Shown here piece after piece: positions 44,998 through 55,818 of a DNA stretch of 64,000 bases. Each line of letters starts with the position of its first letter. Position 1 is the first letter of the stretch. This DNA is from Cenococcum geophilum 1.58 (lineage: Eukaryota; Ascomycota; Dothideomycetes; Gloniales; Gloniaceae): assembly GCA_001692895.1 (NCBI GenBank), contig KV748181.1:2113640-2177639 (forward strand). The letters are read 5' to 3'. The translations under genes were made by a program, and so were the position numbers. The notes below the pieces were generated by a model. That model was not told where the DNA came from, ran no database searches, and was given only the letters and a program-made list of their open reading frames with translations.

Positions 44998-47849
44998 TTA
45001 CCCCCCTCCAAAAAAGCCTGCCCTTAGGCTTTGCCGCTAAAAGTCTTAGTAAGAGAATCTAACTAATTAGACAACTTTAACCGCTAGTTAAAGTTCCTAG
45101 ATATTTTAACACCTTATATAACTAAGAAATTTCTAGGGTGTTTTTATCCTTATGTTCTTCTAGTAGCTTATTATCTTTATTATACTAGTACTCTATCTAC
45201 TTATCTAGGTACTTTAGCGGTCTAGGTTTATTAGGGTAACGGCTATAAAACTCCTAAAGCTTATAGGGGCTACCTATAAAGTTCTATATAGGGTACTAAG
45301 TGGGGTCTAGGTTATATCCTTTCTAACTAATATAATACTTTAACGTTCCCTTTATAAGTTTATAGACTAGTATTTCTTTAATTTCCTATTTATTATCGTC
45401 GTTAACTTAAATTAATAGGGGAGGTTTATTCTTTTATCTAGGCAGTAAGTTATTTATAGCTTTCCGTAGCTTATCTAGTAAGAAAATAGGGTAAACTTTA
45501 ATTAAGTCTGGGAGCTTAACCTTATATAAGTTGCCTATTTTATTAAGAATCTTATACAGTCCTATTATCTTATAGTTTAGCTTACGGCTAGGCCGTTCTA
45601 TCTTTTAGTTCTTTATTATAACCTAGACCATATCGCCTATAGTAAAGTTAGGCTCGCGCCTATACTTATTTACCTACTATTTTATTAATTTCTAAGCCTT
45701 TTTTAGGTTTATATGAGCTACTTTCTAGGCTTCTTTTAAGCGCTTAGTGTACTGCTAGGCTTCCTTATAAGATAGTTTTTCGCGTATAGTTTAGGGCCCT
45801 TCTAGTCTTTCCCAGTTAAAGCTTATATAGGGTAGGTAACCCATTTCTAGTTAAATAGGGGTAAATCCGGTAGAGTTATAGAGTAGGGTGGCTTGGGCGT
45901 AGTCTATTAAGGGTAATAGTTTGGCCCAGTTATTCTAGAAGTAGTTAATAAAAGGCTAGAGTCTTTAGTCCAAGTATTAATTTATAATCTTTGTTTAACC
46001 GTCTATTTAGGGGTAATATACTATAGAAAGCTTTAGCTTAATACCTAGGATTTAGGTAAACTTATTCTAAAAGGCTAATATAAACTACGGCCCGCGGTTA
46101 GATATAATAGTGTCTAGTAATCCGTGAATTTAGTAGATATAGTGGATATACAGTTAGGCTACCTTTTTAGTATTAATATTCTTATAATAGGGAATTAAGA
46201 ATAGGCGCTTACCAAAGCAGTTAACTAGGATTATAACTATATTATATTTGTCACGGTCTAGAGGTAGCTTATAAAAGTTTATAGAGATATATTACTAGGG
46301 GTGGTTAGGTATTAGGAGGGGTTTTAATAGTCCTAGGGTCTTATCTTATGGAATTATAGACCTATAGTAGTTATTGCAGTTCTGTATATAGCGGTTAATA
46401 TCTATAATTATTTTAGGCTAGTAGTAGCGGTTGCTAATAATTCTGCGGGTCTTATTTTTTCTAAGGTAGGCTATAGAGACCTAAGTATATACTTCGGTAA
46501 TAAGCCGAGTCTGTAAGTTCTGTTCCTCTATTACCACTAGCCATTTATAGTACTTAAGCAGTCCACTTTTAAGGGACTATAGGCTAGAAACGTTCTTTGC
46601 CTTTTTACGGTACTCCTATAGAGAAGGGGCCGTACGGTTTACCTATAGCAGTTTATTAATAAGGTCTAGCTCTATAGAGTTAATAGGGTATATCTTAGCA
46701 TCTAAAGAGTCTGTATTTAGTTCTACCTATATCTAGGAGTTAAGGTGCTCTAGTTATAGTAGCGTCTAAGTCTATAATAAGATCTTCACAGCTATATAGT
46801 TACCCAGGTCTTATTTACGCCTAGTAAGAGTATCCGCACGGTTCGTAGCGCCTAGTCTATATATAATTAAGAAGTTAAACTAAGATAGGATATCTACCTA
46901 GCGTGCCTGCTAGGCCGTAAGGGCCTTAGTTATTATAAAGTATTCTAGGGCCTTATAATCTAATACTACCTTAATAGGTTTAGGGGTCCCCTCTAGCTAT
47001 ACACGCCAGTGCTAAAAGCTAGAGATAATAGCTAGCATTTCTTTGTTATAGATATAGTAGTTTAGTTTAGTATCTATTATAGTCTTTAAATAGTATATAA
47101 TAGGGTGCTATTCTCCGTCCAGTTACTTCTGGGAAAAAATACTAGCTATTATACCGTTTAAGGCATTAGTTTCTAGCATTAAGGGCCATTTTAGGTTAAA
47201 GTAGGTAAGTAGGGGGGCCGACACTAGCTATTTTTTAAGCTTATTAAAGGCCTATATATATATAGCGTTAAAGTAGAAGGGCTGGTATTTTCTAGTAAGG
47301 CGGTTAAGAGGCCAGGCAATCCTACTGTAGTTCTTAATAAAGTATTAGTAGAAGTTACAGAAACCTAAAAATAATTACACCCCCTTTACGGTCCGTAGGG
47401 GCGTCCACTAGTTAATTACAGCCGTTTTCTCTAAATTGGCCTTAATTCCGTCCGTGCTAATAATAAAACCTAGGTACTTTATACGCTTAACACTAAATTT
47501 TAACTTCTTAATATTGGCCTAGAGGCTAGCTTCGCGGAGCCGTTATAGGACTTTATAGACGTGCTCCTTATATTCCAGTTTATTCTCTAAGTAGATTATA
47601 ATATTATCTAGATAGGCCGTATAGAAGTTATTAAGGTAGTTAAAGAGTACATTATTTATATACCGCTGGTATATAGCTAGTCCGTTAGTTAGTCTAAAAG
47701 GAAGTACCTTATATTTATACGTTCTATAACAGGTCTAAAATATAGTAAGATCCTTAGACCTAGGGTTTATCCTAATTCGGTAAAAGGCCTAGCGGATATT
47801 AAGCTTTATAAAAACCTTAGCTCTACTTATTTAGGTAAGAGTCTTATTA
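44998..47849 (-). pseudogene. Gypsy pol: reverse transcriptase, RNase H and integrase remnant
   Basis: The minus strand reads as pol with many TAA/TAG stops. Visible in order from 47,849 downward: ISRAKVFIKLNIR (RT), YLDNIIIYLENKLEYKEHVY (the YxDD-type box, here YLDN), KYLGFIISTDGIKANLEK, RNase H blocks, then the zinc-binding and catalytic parts of integrase with YYWPKIIIDINRYI, LLDTIISNRGPQFIS and IVYYP-IDGQTKIINKYLD. Stops fall at places where Gln or Trp are usual. No frameshift is needed over most of it. It cannot code a working enzyme. Confidence 0.85.
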
Positions 47850-47904
47850 CATCGGGAAAATATTCGCAGGATGAGATTCAAGTAGACTTTGTGTGGCGCA
47901 TTTC

Positions 47905-48095
47905 GCGTAATTGACATGCAATTTAACCAACTTGACACGCAATTGACCAACTTGACACGCAATTGACCAACTTGACATGCAATTTAACCAACTTAATACG
48001 CAATTGACCAACTTGACATGCAATTTAACTAACTTAATACGCAATTAACCAACTTGACATGCAATTTAACTAACTTAATACGCAATTAACTAACT
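47905..48095 (+). repeat. Minisatellite of about 20 bp near the left end of B
   Basis: Units like AATTGACCAACTTGACACGC occur about nine times with variants TTAACCAACTTGACATGCAA. A shorter inverted copy lies at 56,079-56,155 near the end of element A. Confidence 0.85.
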
Positions 48096-48098
48096 TGA

Positions 48099-48236
48099 CA
48101 ACTTTAAAAGCTAACTGCATATTCCTTGACACGCAGTTAACCTATTTAACAACTTTAAAAGCTAACTGCATATTCCTTGACACGCAGTTAACCTATTTAA
48201 CAACTTTAAAAGCTAACTGTATATTCCTTGACATGC
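48099..48236 (+). repeat. 51-bp tandem repeat, nearly three copies
   Basis: The unit starts CAACTTTAAAAGCTAACTGC and continues ATATTCCTTGACACGCAGTT. The copies differ by few bases. One partial inverted copy is at 56,018-56,062 in element A. Confidence 0.85.
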
Positions 48237-48302
48237 AATTAAGGTAAAGTTATATGCCAATTACGCAATCTTATATAATCTTACATAGTCTTATTACTTA
48301 GA

Positions 48303-48422
48303 GGCTCTGCACAAGGCTCTGCACAAGGCTCTACACGAAGCTCTACACGAAGCTCTACACGAAGCTCTACACGAAGCTCTACACGAAGCTCTACACGAAG
48401 CTCTACACGAAGCTCTACACGA
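48303..48422 (+). repeat. 12-bp minisatellite (GCTCTACACGAA)
   Basis: About ten copies, the first ones with GCTCTGCACAAG. On the minus strand it reads as an RVEL peptide repeat, which makes a false open frame. The same 12-mer in inverted orientation (AGCTTCGTGCAG type) is in element A at 52830-53122. Confidence 0.9.
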
Positions 48423-48537
48423 CGGAGGGAGCAGACGTAGGACTCGGAGGGGCAGACGGATAGAGGGAACAAAGAGAGGGACAAGCAGATGGAACTAAGC
48501 GAGGTGAAATGGAGCTGAGCAAAAGGCAAAGCCCGAC

Positions 48538-49055
48538 CGAGCAGCAGCAACAAGCAGACCAAGACCCGCCGGCCAGGCAGGGACTCAAGAGCGCCGGCCA
48601 GCAGAGCAGAAAGCCATGGCCCAGCCGACCGAGACAGGCCGAGGCAGACGGCGCGAATCCCACAGGCCAGGGCAGCACCGAGACAGTGGCCAGCAGACCC
48701 AAGACCTGCTGCGCCAGCAGATCAAGATCGCTGCCAGCAGACCAAGACCGCTGCCAGCCAGACGCAAGACCGCTGCCGCAGCGACAAGCACCGCATTGCC
48801 AGCAGACCAAGACCGCCTGCAGCAGACAAAGACCGTGCCAGCAGACCGAGACCGCCTGCCAAGCAGGACAAAACCGCTGTTCAGCACGACTGAGACGGTC
48901 TCTGCCAGGCAGACCGAGACCGCCTGTCAGCCAGACTGAGACCCTCTGCCAGCAGACCAGCCAGACCCCGCTGCAGCAGACTAAGATCCATGGCCCAGCA
49001 GACCAAAGACCGCTGCCAGCATGAACTCAAGATCGCTATCAGTTAGATCAAGATC
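48538..49055 (+). repeat. Degenerate repeat of about 20 bp, CAGCAGACCAAGACCGCTGC type
   Basis: Units vary in length from 16 to 24 bases around CAGCAGACC-AGACCG. The array is GC-rich and opens long false reading frames on both strands. A second array of the same unit is at 50281-50552. Confidence 0.85.
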
Positions 49056-49204
49056 GTTTGCCAAGGAGTACGACCGACGGCCAAGATTCACGAGGGATCC
49101 ATGGGCCTCCTACATTCTCCCCTTCTTTCCCATTTTTTCATTCCGCGATGTATATCCCGTCTCTGTGCACATCGGCGATAGCCCTTAATCGCCCCTGGCC
49201 TACG

Positions 49205-49900
49205 TCTCGAAGCGACATCTCGGAGGCATGCGTTCTCAGTCGCGCTCTCGGAACACGTCTCGGAGGCATGCATCCTCGAAGCATATCTTCGAAGCACATC
49301 TCCGAAGCACATCTCGGAGGCATACGTCTCGAAGCGCGTGTCTCGGAGCGCACGTCTCGAAGCACATCTCGGAGGCATGGGTCTCGAAGCGCGTCTCGGA
49401 GCACGCGTCTCGGGAGCACGTCTCGAAGCCACGTCTCGGAGGCATGCGTCTCGGAGCGCGTCTCGGAGCACGTCGTCGGAGATGCATCTCGAAAGCACGT
49501 CTCGGAGGCATGCGTCTCGAAGCGCGGTCTCGGAGTACGTCTCGGAGACATGCAATCTCGAAGCACGTCTGCGTCTCGAAGCACCGTCTCGAAGGCACCG
49601 TCTCGAAGCACGTCGTCGCGGAGGGCATGCGTCTCGAGCGCGTCTCGGAGCACGTCTCGGAGATGCATCTCGAAGCACGTCTCGAGGCATGCGTCTCGTC
49701 TCGAGCGCGTCTCGAAGCACGTCTCGGAGATGCATGCTCTCGAAGCACGTCTCGGAGGCATGCGTCTCGGAGCGCGTCTCGAAGGCCCGTCTCGGGAGAT
49801 GCATCTCGAAGCACGTCTCGGAGGGCATGCGTCTCGAAGCGCGGCTCTCGGAGCACGGTCTCGGAGAGCATGCATCTCTCGAAGCACATCTCGAAGCCAC
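49205..49900 (+). repeat. Minisatellite of GTCTCGGAGC type, rich in CpG
   Basis: Units of 14-30 bases around GTCTCGGAGCACGTCTCGGA and GGCATGCGTCTCG fill about 0.7 kb up to an assembly gap. CpG and CpA sites are largely unmutated, unlike in the Gypsy DNA outside. The many open frames here come from the periodicity. Confidence 0.88.
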
Positions 49901-49925
49901 NNNNNNNNNNNNNNNNNNNNNNNNN
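49901..49925. other. Assembly gap (25 N)
   Basis: A run of 25 undetermined bases lies between two different tandem arrays. The true length of the arrays is therefore unknown. Single Ns also occur at 51,539-51,840, 53,852-53,889, 58,457-58,842 and in element C. Confidence 0.98.
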
Positions 49926-50215
49926 TATAGATGGATGGACGGACGTAGCGGGATGGATAGACGTAACGATGGCAGACGTAATGGATGGACAGACGTAACG
50001 GATGGACGGATGTAACGGATGGACAGACGTAACGGCATGGATAGACGTAGCGGATGACAAACGTAGACGGATGGACAGATATAGACAGGATGGGCAGTCG
50101 TAGACGGATGGACAGACAGTGAACGAAACGGACAGACGTAGACGAATGGACAGACATAGACGGATGGACAGACGTAGACGGATTGGCGAGTCGTAGAAAG
50201 AGACAAAGTAGATAG
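49926..50215 (+). repeat. Minisatellite of about 18 bp, GGATGGACAGACGTAGAC type
   Basis: About 15 variable units such as ACGGATGGACAGACGTAG. It is directly followed by unique-looking sequence leading to the second CAGCAGACC array. Confidence 0.88.
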
Positions 50216-50280
50216 GAACAGACACGATGGACTAAGCTAATTAATAAAAAGCTTTAGCTAAAAATATCACAAGCGACCAT

Positions 50281-50552
50281 GCAGCAACAGCAGACCAAGA
50301 CCGCTGCCAGCAGACCAAGACGCCTGCCAGCAGTCATAGACCATTGCCCAGCAGAAGAACCATTGCCAGCAGACCGAGACCATGTGCCAGCAGACCGAGA
50401 CCATTGACCAACAAAACCGCGAAGAGGTGCCAGCAGATCAAGATCGCTAGCCAGCAGACAGACCGCTGCAGCAGACAAGACCAAAAACCACAAGACAAGA
50501 CCGCATGCCCGAGCAGACCAAGACCGCTGCCCCAGCAGACCAAGACCGCACA
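50281..50552 (+). repeat. Second CAGCAGACCAAGACCGC array of element B
   Basis: Same unit as 48538-49055, about 13 degenerate copies, followed by a short AGGTAGGTAAGTTAATAGG stretch before the right terminal region. Confidence 0.85.
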
Positions 50553-50909
50553 CTATAGGCAGGTAGGTAAGTTAATAGGTAGATAGGTAGAAGAAAACCA
50601 TCGCTATATTATATTAAATTATCTAAAATAATATTATTTATTTTGCTAGCCTTATAAATAGCTTTAAAATAGCTTTTATTTATTTAAAATATGCTATTAG
50701 TATAGAAGAGGTAAATATAATTATGGTTGCCAAATGCGTAGATTACTGGCAGGTTGCGCGCAGGTTGCGCGTAGGCTGCGCGCAGGCTGCGTGTTAAAAA
50801 AACACGATATAGGCTAGTCGGTCGAGTTGCCAAATAACCTCAACTGCGCGCCAATTGCGTCAACCACCAACCATTGAGGCCATTAAAAGGGTACTATATT
50901 TTGCCGATG

Positions 50910-51194
50910 TAAGTAAGGGCAGCGGGTAGCGGTCCTTATAGGTTATATTATTTAGCTTATAGTAGTTAATACAGAAGCGCAGTTCTCTATTTAGCTTTTT
51001 AATAAAGAGAATAGGTAAGTTAAAAGGGGCTTGGCTAGGCTTAATAAAGCCCTTATTTAAGTTATTAATAAGGTACTACTTTATAGCCTATAATTTAGCA
51101 ATAGACTATAGGTAGAGAGGGCTAAAGCTAAGGGTGCTTTCCTTATCTTACTTAATCTTAATCTTATAGTCGTATGGTTAATAGGGTAGAAGCA
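50910..51194 (-). pseudogene. Gypsy pol fragment between elements A and B
   Basis: 285 bp on the minus strand that code the first part of the reverse transcriptase: LLPY-PYDYKIKIK, then [32 protein letters not shown] and KDRYPLPLL. It fits exactly between the pol codons at 56208 (before A) and at 47849 (after B). It carries the same stop-type decay as the rest of pol. Confidence 0.88.
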
Positions 51195-51522
51195 TATTAG
51201 TAAAATATAGTACCCTACTAATGGCCTTAATGGTTAGTGGTTAACGCAATTAGCGCGCAGTTAAGGGCATTTGGCAACTCGACCGACTAGCCTATATCGT
51301 GTTTTTTTAACACGTAGCCTGCGCGCAGCCTGTAAGCAACCTACGCGTAACCTACGCGTAACCTGCCAGTAACCTGCGTATTTGGTAACCATAATTGTAT
51401 TTACCTCTTTTATACTAATAGCATATTTTAAATAAATAAAAGCTACTTTAAAGCTATTTATAAGACTAGCAAAATAAATATTATTTTAGATAATTTAATA
51501 TAATATAGCGATGGTTCTCTTC

Positions 51523-51829
51523 TACCTATCTACCTATTNACTTACTAACCTGCCTNCATCGCCTACCTNTCTATATTACCTACCTGTCTATATTGCCTAC
51601 CTATCTATATTGCCTACCTGTCTGCATTGCCTACCTGTCTACATTGCCTACCTATCTGCATTGCCTACCTATCTACATTACCTACCTGTCTATATTGCCT
51701 ACCTATTTACATCGCCTACCTATTTGCATCTACCTACCTATCTATATCTGCCTACCCGTTAGCATCTACCTACCTATCTGCATCTGCCTACCCGTCAGCA
51801 TCTCCCTACTTATGCCTACCTGTTTGTGG
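51523..51829 (+). repeat. 17-bp minisatellite, TGCCTACCTATCTACAT type
   Basis: About 18 units such as TGCCTACCTGTCTACAT. In one frame it gives a Tyr-Leu-Pro peptide repeat that is not a real protein. Confidence 0.9.
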
Positions 51830-51879
51830 TACCTTNATTNAATCGATCGATCGAATCGTTTATAGCGTTCGCTGGCTAG

Positions 51880-51990
51880 TCGTTGTCGTCTGGCTCTTGC
51901 GACGGTCGTCTGGTTCTGGTAACGGTCGTCTGGCTCTGGCGACGGTCGTCTAGCTCTGGCGACGGTCATCTAGTTCTGGCGACGGTCCTC
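51880..51990 (+). repeat. 20-bp minisatellite, CTGGTTCTGGCGACGGTCGT type, first array
   Basis: About five copies with variants TGGCTCTGG and TAACGG. The same unit recurs at 52247-52553 in A and at 62182-62341 in element C. Confidence 0.9.
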
Positions 51991-52063
51991 TCCTACCTGC
52001 CTGCCTACCTACCTACCTACCTACCTACCTACCTACCTACCTACCTGCCTGCCTGCCTGCCTG
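51991..52063 (+). repeat. CTAC/CTGC tetranucleotide array
   Basis: Eleven or so CTAC units followed by CTGC units, a simple repeat between the 20-bp array and a unique module. Confidence 0.9.
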
Positions 52064-52246
52064 TGTCAGTGTATAATTTAATTTGGGGGAGGGGTTGGCC
52101 TGATTAAAGGCCCTGATTATATTTGAACGGGTGCCTCCCTAGGAGGCCTTAATTTAATTCGGTGACAGGCCAATATTAAAGCTCTGGTTTAATTCGATTG
52201 ATCAATTAATTGAATTATTCGTGGTGTTTGCTGGCTGGTTATTCAA

Positions 52247-52553
52247 ACGGTCGTCGTCTGGTTCTGGCAACGGTCGTCTAGTTCTGGCGACAGTCGTCTG
52301 GCTCTCGTCTGGCTCTGGAAACGTCGTCTGGCTCTGGCAACGGTTGTCTGGTTCTGGTAACGGTCGTCTGGTTTTGGTAACGGTTGTCTAGTTCTAGCGA
52401 CGGTCGTCTAGCGACGGCGACGGTCGTCTGGTTCTGGTAACGGTCGTCTAGTTCTGGCGACGGTCGTCTGGTTCTAACGACGGTCGTCTGGCGACGGCGA
52501 CGGTCGTCTGGTTCTAGCGACGAGGTCAGCTCTGGCGACAGTCCTCTGGCCCC
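52247..52553 (+). repeat. 20-bp minisatellite, second array in A
   Basis: About 15 copies of the CTGGTTCTGGCGACGGTCGT unit with point variants. It is preceded by a module ending GTGTTTGCTGGCTGGT that also precedes the array in element C. Confidence 0.9.
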
Positions 52554-52829
52554 ACTTGTTCTGTCCTGCCGCGGAGTGTTCGTGTGGGTTCATGTGAAAA
52601 AGCGCTGCTGAGTGGACGTTGGCTCCTTCTATAGGGAGCGTATCTGGTATTAAGCGGTGCGTATAGATCTTAAGCTGCTTCGACGTACGAGAATTTAGCG
52701 GCTCGATTCAGAGGTCCGCGCTTAGTAACAGATTGAGCAAGGAAGCAGTGCTTATGAAAAGAGCTGCGAGCTTCATGCAGAGGTTATTGTCAAAGTAAGC
52801 TGGGGAGATAGAGTCGTGTAGAGCTTCGT

Positions 52830-53122
52830 GGCCAGAGGTAGCGCAGAGCTTCGTCAGAGCGCTTCGTGCAGGAGCCTTCGTGGGCAGAGCTTCGTGCAGA
52901 GCTTCGCTTCGAGAGCTTCGTGCTAGAGGTTTCGGTGCAGAGCTTCGTGCAGAGCTCTCGTGCAGAGCCTCGTGCAGAGCCTCGTGCAGAAGCTTCGGTG
53001 CAGAGCTTCATGGAGAGCCTCTGTACGCAGAGCTCCTTCGCGCAGCAAGCTTCGTGCAGACCTCTGTACGTTAGAGCCTTCGGGTGTAGAGCTTCGTGTA
53101 GAGACTTCGTGTAGAGCTTCGT
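52830..53122 (+). repeat. 12-bp minisatellite, AGCTTCGTGCAG type
   Basis: More than 20 degenerate copies. It is the reverse complement relative of the array at 48303-48422 in element B, and its place relative to the element end is the same, which supports common descent of A and B. Confidence 0.88.
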
Positions 53123-53198
53123 GTACTAGCCTTAGTAGCTGTAGCCTTTAAGTAATATATCTGTTTACATTAATTCATTTGCGTAATCTTAGTTATTT

Positions 53199-53373
53199 CG
53201 TCCTAGGGCACTGAGCACATGAGCTGATGGACTGATACATCTGATGGTTTTACATGAGGAAGGATCTCATGGCCAGATAGTTCCTGAGGTGATATTTACA
53301 ATATGGCTTGCGCGTTGTCACGTGACACGTCGCCGAGCTCAAAGAGACTGCCCCAAGTACCCCCCTACCAACA
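53199..53373 (-). repeat. Copia 3' LTR
   Basis: About 175 bp that match 55819-55984 (shared core GGGCACTGAGCA, GAGGAAGGATCTCA, TCACGTGACACGTCGCCGAG). The outer end at 53199 is approximate because its last bases differ from the 5' copy. Confidence 0.75.
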
Positions 53374-53635
53374 CACCCCCCCAGGCTCTATGAGCTCTAG
53401 CGAATAGGAAACTCCTCCGGGATGACTATACCATTGCTCCGTAAGGTCGTGGTTAATAGGTAGGGTAGTACAAGTAGTAAGAAATGAAATTGGGAAAATG
53501 GAAATTTCGAATATCGACGACGCTCGATCGCCCGTCTCCCATGCTGAAAAAGTAGTATTAGAAAGCTTTTAAAATTTGAACTGAGTCGATTGGCATCAAT
53601 TCCGAGGTTCCGCCGGTCGTAGTACGATTTCCTAA

Positions 53636-55630
53636 TTAGGCTAGGTGGCCAGGTGACTTTGGTGGCACCGACACCTTCTTTAATCGCCTTATAGGCGTCC
53701 TTTGGTGAGCTTTCGTCAAGCCGTCTGCTGGTTGATCCATGCTCGGTATATGGTGTAGTTTAATCCTACCCCGTTCAATATCCTTGCGGAGCTTGATATC
53801 CGCATAGTGGTCCTTTGGTCTTTTGACGAATCGATGCGTCTTGACCTTCTTNTGTTGAGTCNTCTCAACAGTNAGTGTCTGNCGCCAGNGAGGAGCCTCT
53901 GGTGACTGCAGGGCTTCCTTCGACATTCGCGGTATCTTGATCTTGTACGGAGCTCTTGGATGAGGCTCCGGAGGGGTCGGCTGTATATGTGCGTAAGACG
54001 AGCATGCGACTGCCGTATAAGAGATCTTCTTTGGTTGAGCAGCCTCTGTCTCCACACCCCCCTCAAGCTGTTGGTCAATTCGGTAGGCGCCGCTGTCATC
54101 AGAATCGACGTCGTCTTGATCGTTATAGCCTCCGTCGCCCTTGGCGATCGTCGGTATCATGCTCTCCCTGCCTGCGAGGAGAGACTTAGCAATTGATTGC
54201 CGTGCTGCCTCCTTCGTAGTAGGTGCAGTTCGAGAGATTTGGCGCCTTGCCATCGAGGCGTGCGCAATATATTGAGGCTTTGAAGCCTGTCGAACGACAT
54301 ATAAGCCGTTCTTGCAAGTCACTCTGCCCACCACTAAATCGTCGGAGTACCTTCGAATCGTACGGCCACCTGTTTCCTTGTCAGGCCCAATATAGAGCTT
54401 CTTGCGCTTCTCAAGAGCCGACTCCGATAGGAGCTTGTAAGGTGATTTGGGTGCATAATAGGCCTCAGTGGTTACCGTACAGGTGTTGCCGTCGTCCATT
54501 AGTAGGGGTATATGTACCGTCCCTTTGCCAATCGCATAGTGGATAGTCCCCCCTGACGTTCCTATTTCGTAAGGTGGCAATAAGGTCTTGTACTCAATAA
54601 ACTAACTTTGTTCATTGCTTATTGTAATATTGGAACAGGAATCAAGGAACCAGTCGTCCTAATTGCCGTCGCCTAAGCCGTCGACTATGGCCATGCTGCT
54701 AATAAATAGGCCTTCTGCCGAGCCTCTGCCTGTCGTTCCAACTTAATAATTCGAATTCGATGTAGTCTCTACCCCTTCCTGGGGTAGATCTATGCATAAT
54801 ATGTGCTTTTTATAAGGCCTCCACGCCGGATATCAAAGCTCCGGGTGAAGGTAGAAACACCTCTCTTTATCGCCAGGGTGCTTGCCGTTGCAATATAAGC
54901 AGCGCTCGAGACTCTCATTTGATGTTAATCCTTCTATATTAGATTTTGATTAATCGTCTTTGGCTGGGTTGTTGCTGACTGAGGACATCGCGGTGGAGGT
55001 AGCTAGTCGAGTACGGCTCTCGTCCATAAGGTCGCTCACCAGTTCCTCAATTATAATAAGGTCGTCCTCCTTCATAACTCTCCTAGCTGCCTCTCAACAA
55101 TTGGCTGTCCAAATAGGAAACTCCTCCTCTACCGCATAAAGCAGTCGGGCGTGTGCTTGCTTCCTTAATATCAGCATTAACGCCGCATTTAATTTCCTTA
55201 TACCCGAGACGAAAGCTTCTGTATAGGCTTCAAGCGAGGTATAGTCTTTGCGACTAAGATCGAGCCATTAATTCCATATCTGGTAGTCGTGAACGAGACC
55301 TTACGCGGTGCATAGTAATCGAATCAAATCAAGCAAATCCTTAATGGAGTCACGCGGCTTGCCTAATACAGCAAGTCGATCGCGAATTAATTCCGACACT
55401 GCGCCCTCAATTATCTCAAGTCCCGTTATCTATTTATAACGCCATTCTCAGCGTTCGTTCGTATTCGTTGGCGGCTCTACAGCCGTACCTTGTATCAGTG
55501 GTAGGAGGTCTTAAAGCTCAAGTCGTCGTACGATTCGACGATACCATTCTTCGTAATTGCTCTCCCCTTTCAATGCAGGAACAGCCCCAAGGGAGCTGTG
55601 GTATTCCTTTTTCTGTACTGTATCCGCCAT
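53636..55630 (-). pseudogene. Copia gag-protease fused in frame to RNase H end
   Basis: The frame starts at the ATG at 55630 (MADTVQKKEYHSSLGAVPAL) and holds 665 codons to the stop at 53636. Gag has a zinc knuckle CLYCNGKHPGDKERC. The protease region has DDWFLDSCSNITIS, followed by the pre-integrase start. Then KEALQSPEAP, the usual start of the reverse transcriptase, is joined without frame change to YADIKLRKDIERGRIKLHHI and PSMDQPADGLTKA, the end of RNase H. About eleven TAA, TAG or TGA codons interrupt the gag-protease part, and all are one C-to-T change from Gln or Arg codons. The 3' 300 codons are open. Confidence 0.85.
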
Positions 55631-55806
55631 AATATGCAATCAACCGGTTCGACCGTATCGTGCGTGGCGTGTATTTATATTTATATTGGTTTATTATAAA
55701 TTTCTGTCGCACCGTGCCGGCTCCAAATTCGAGGGTTTATGGCTTCGTGTCGACTAATCAATTAAATAAAATAGCAGCTGATAGAGCTTTGATGGAAGCT
55801 GCAAGA

Positions 55807-55818
55807 GGGCTCATAACC
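55807..55818 (-). other. Copia primer-binding site
   Basis: GGTTATGAGCCC on the minus strand starts at the base after the 5' LTR. It is complementary to GGGCTCATAACC, the anticodon-arm region of initiator tRNA-Met with its CAU anticodon. Copia-type elements are known to prime from an internal fragment of this tRNA. This also fixes the LTR boundary. Confidence 0.7.

Larger units (their letters stand above)
47850..50909 (+). mobile_element. TIR element B, satellite-loaded, in Gypsy pol
   Basis: 3060 bp. The left end is CATCGGGAAAATATTCGCAG and the right end, on the other strand, is CATCGGCAAAATATAGTACC, so the two ends share CATCGG-AAAATAT. TA is duplicated on both sides (47848-47849 and 50910-50911). 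Removing the element and one TA joins the pol codons in frame (PLPLLNKTLT then ISRAK). The interior is a chain of minisatellites with no transposase-like frame, plus a 25-base assembly gap at 49901-49925. The outer 400 bp and the last 340 bp are also found, inverted, in element A. It looks like a non-autonomous DNA transposon. Confidence 0.85.

Noticed and set aside
48509-50015. Long open frames on both strands in the tandem arrays of element B, up to about 370 residues
   Set aside because: All follow from repeat periodicity in GC-rich arrays. They overlap in several frames, span an assembly gap and show only repeat peptides.
50800-50850. Helitron 3' end (hairpin followed by CTAG and T)
   Set aside because: The sequence GTGTTAAAAAAACAC then CTAG fits the pattern, but homology between A and B continues past it, and the TIR plus 2-bp duplications and restored pol frame explain the borders better.
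47905-53122. CRISPR-like repeat-spacer look
   Set aside because: The units are head-to-tail minisatellites without constant spacers, and the host is a fungus.
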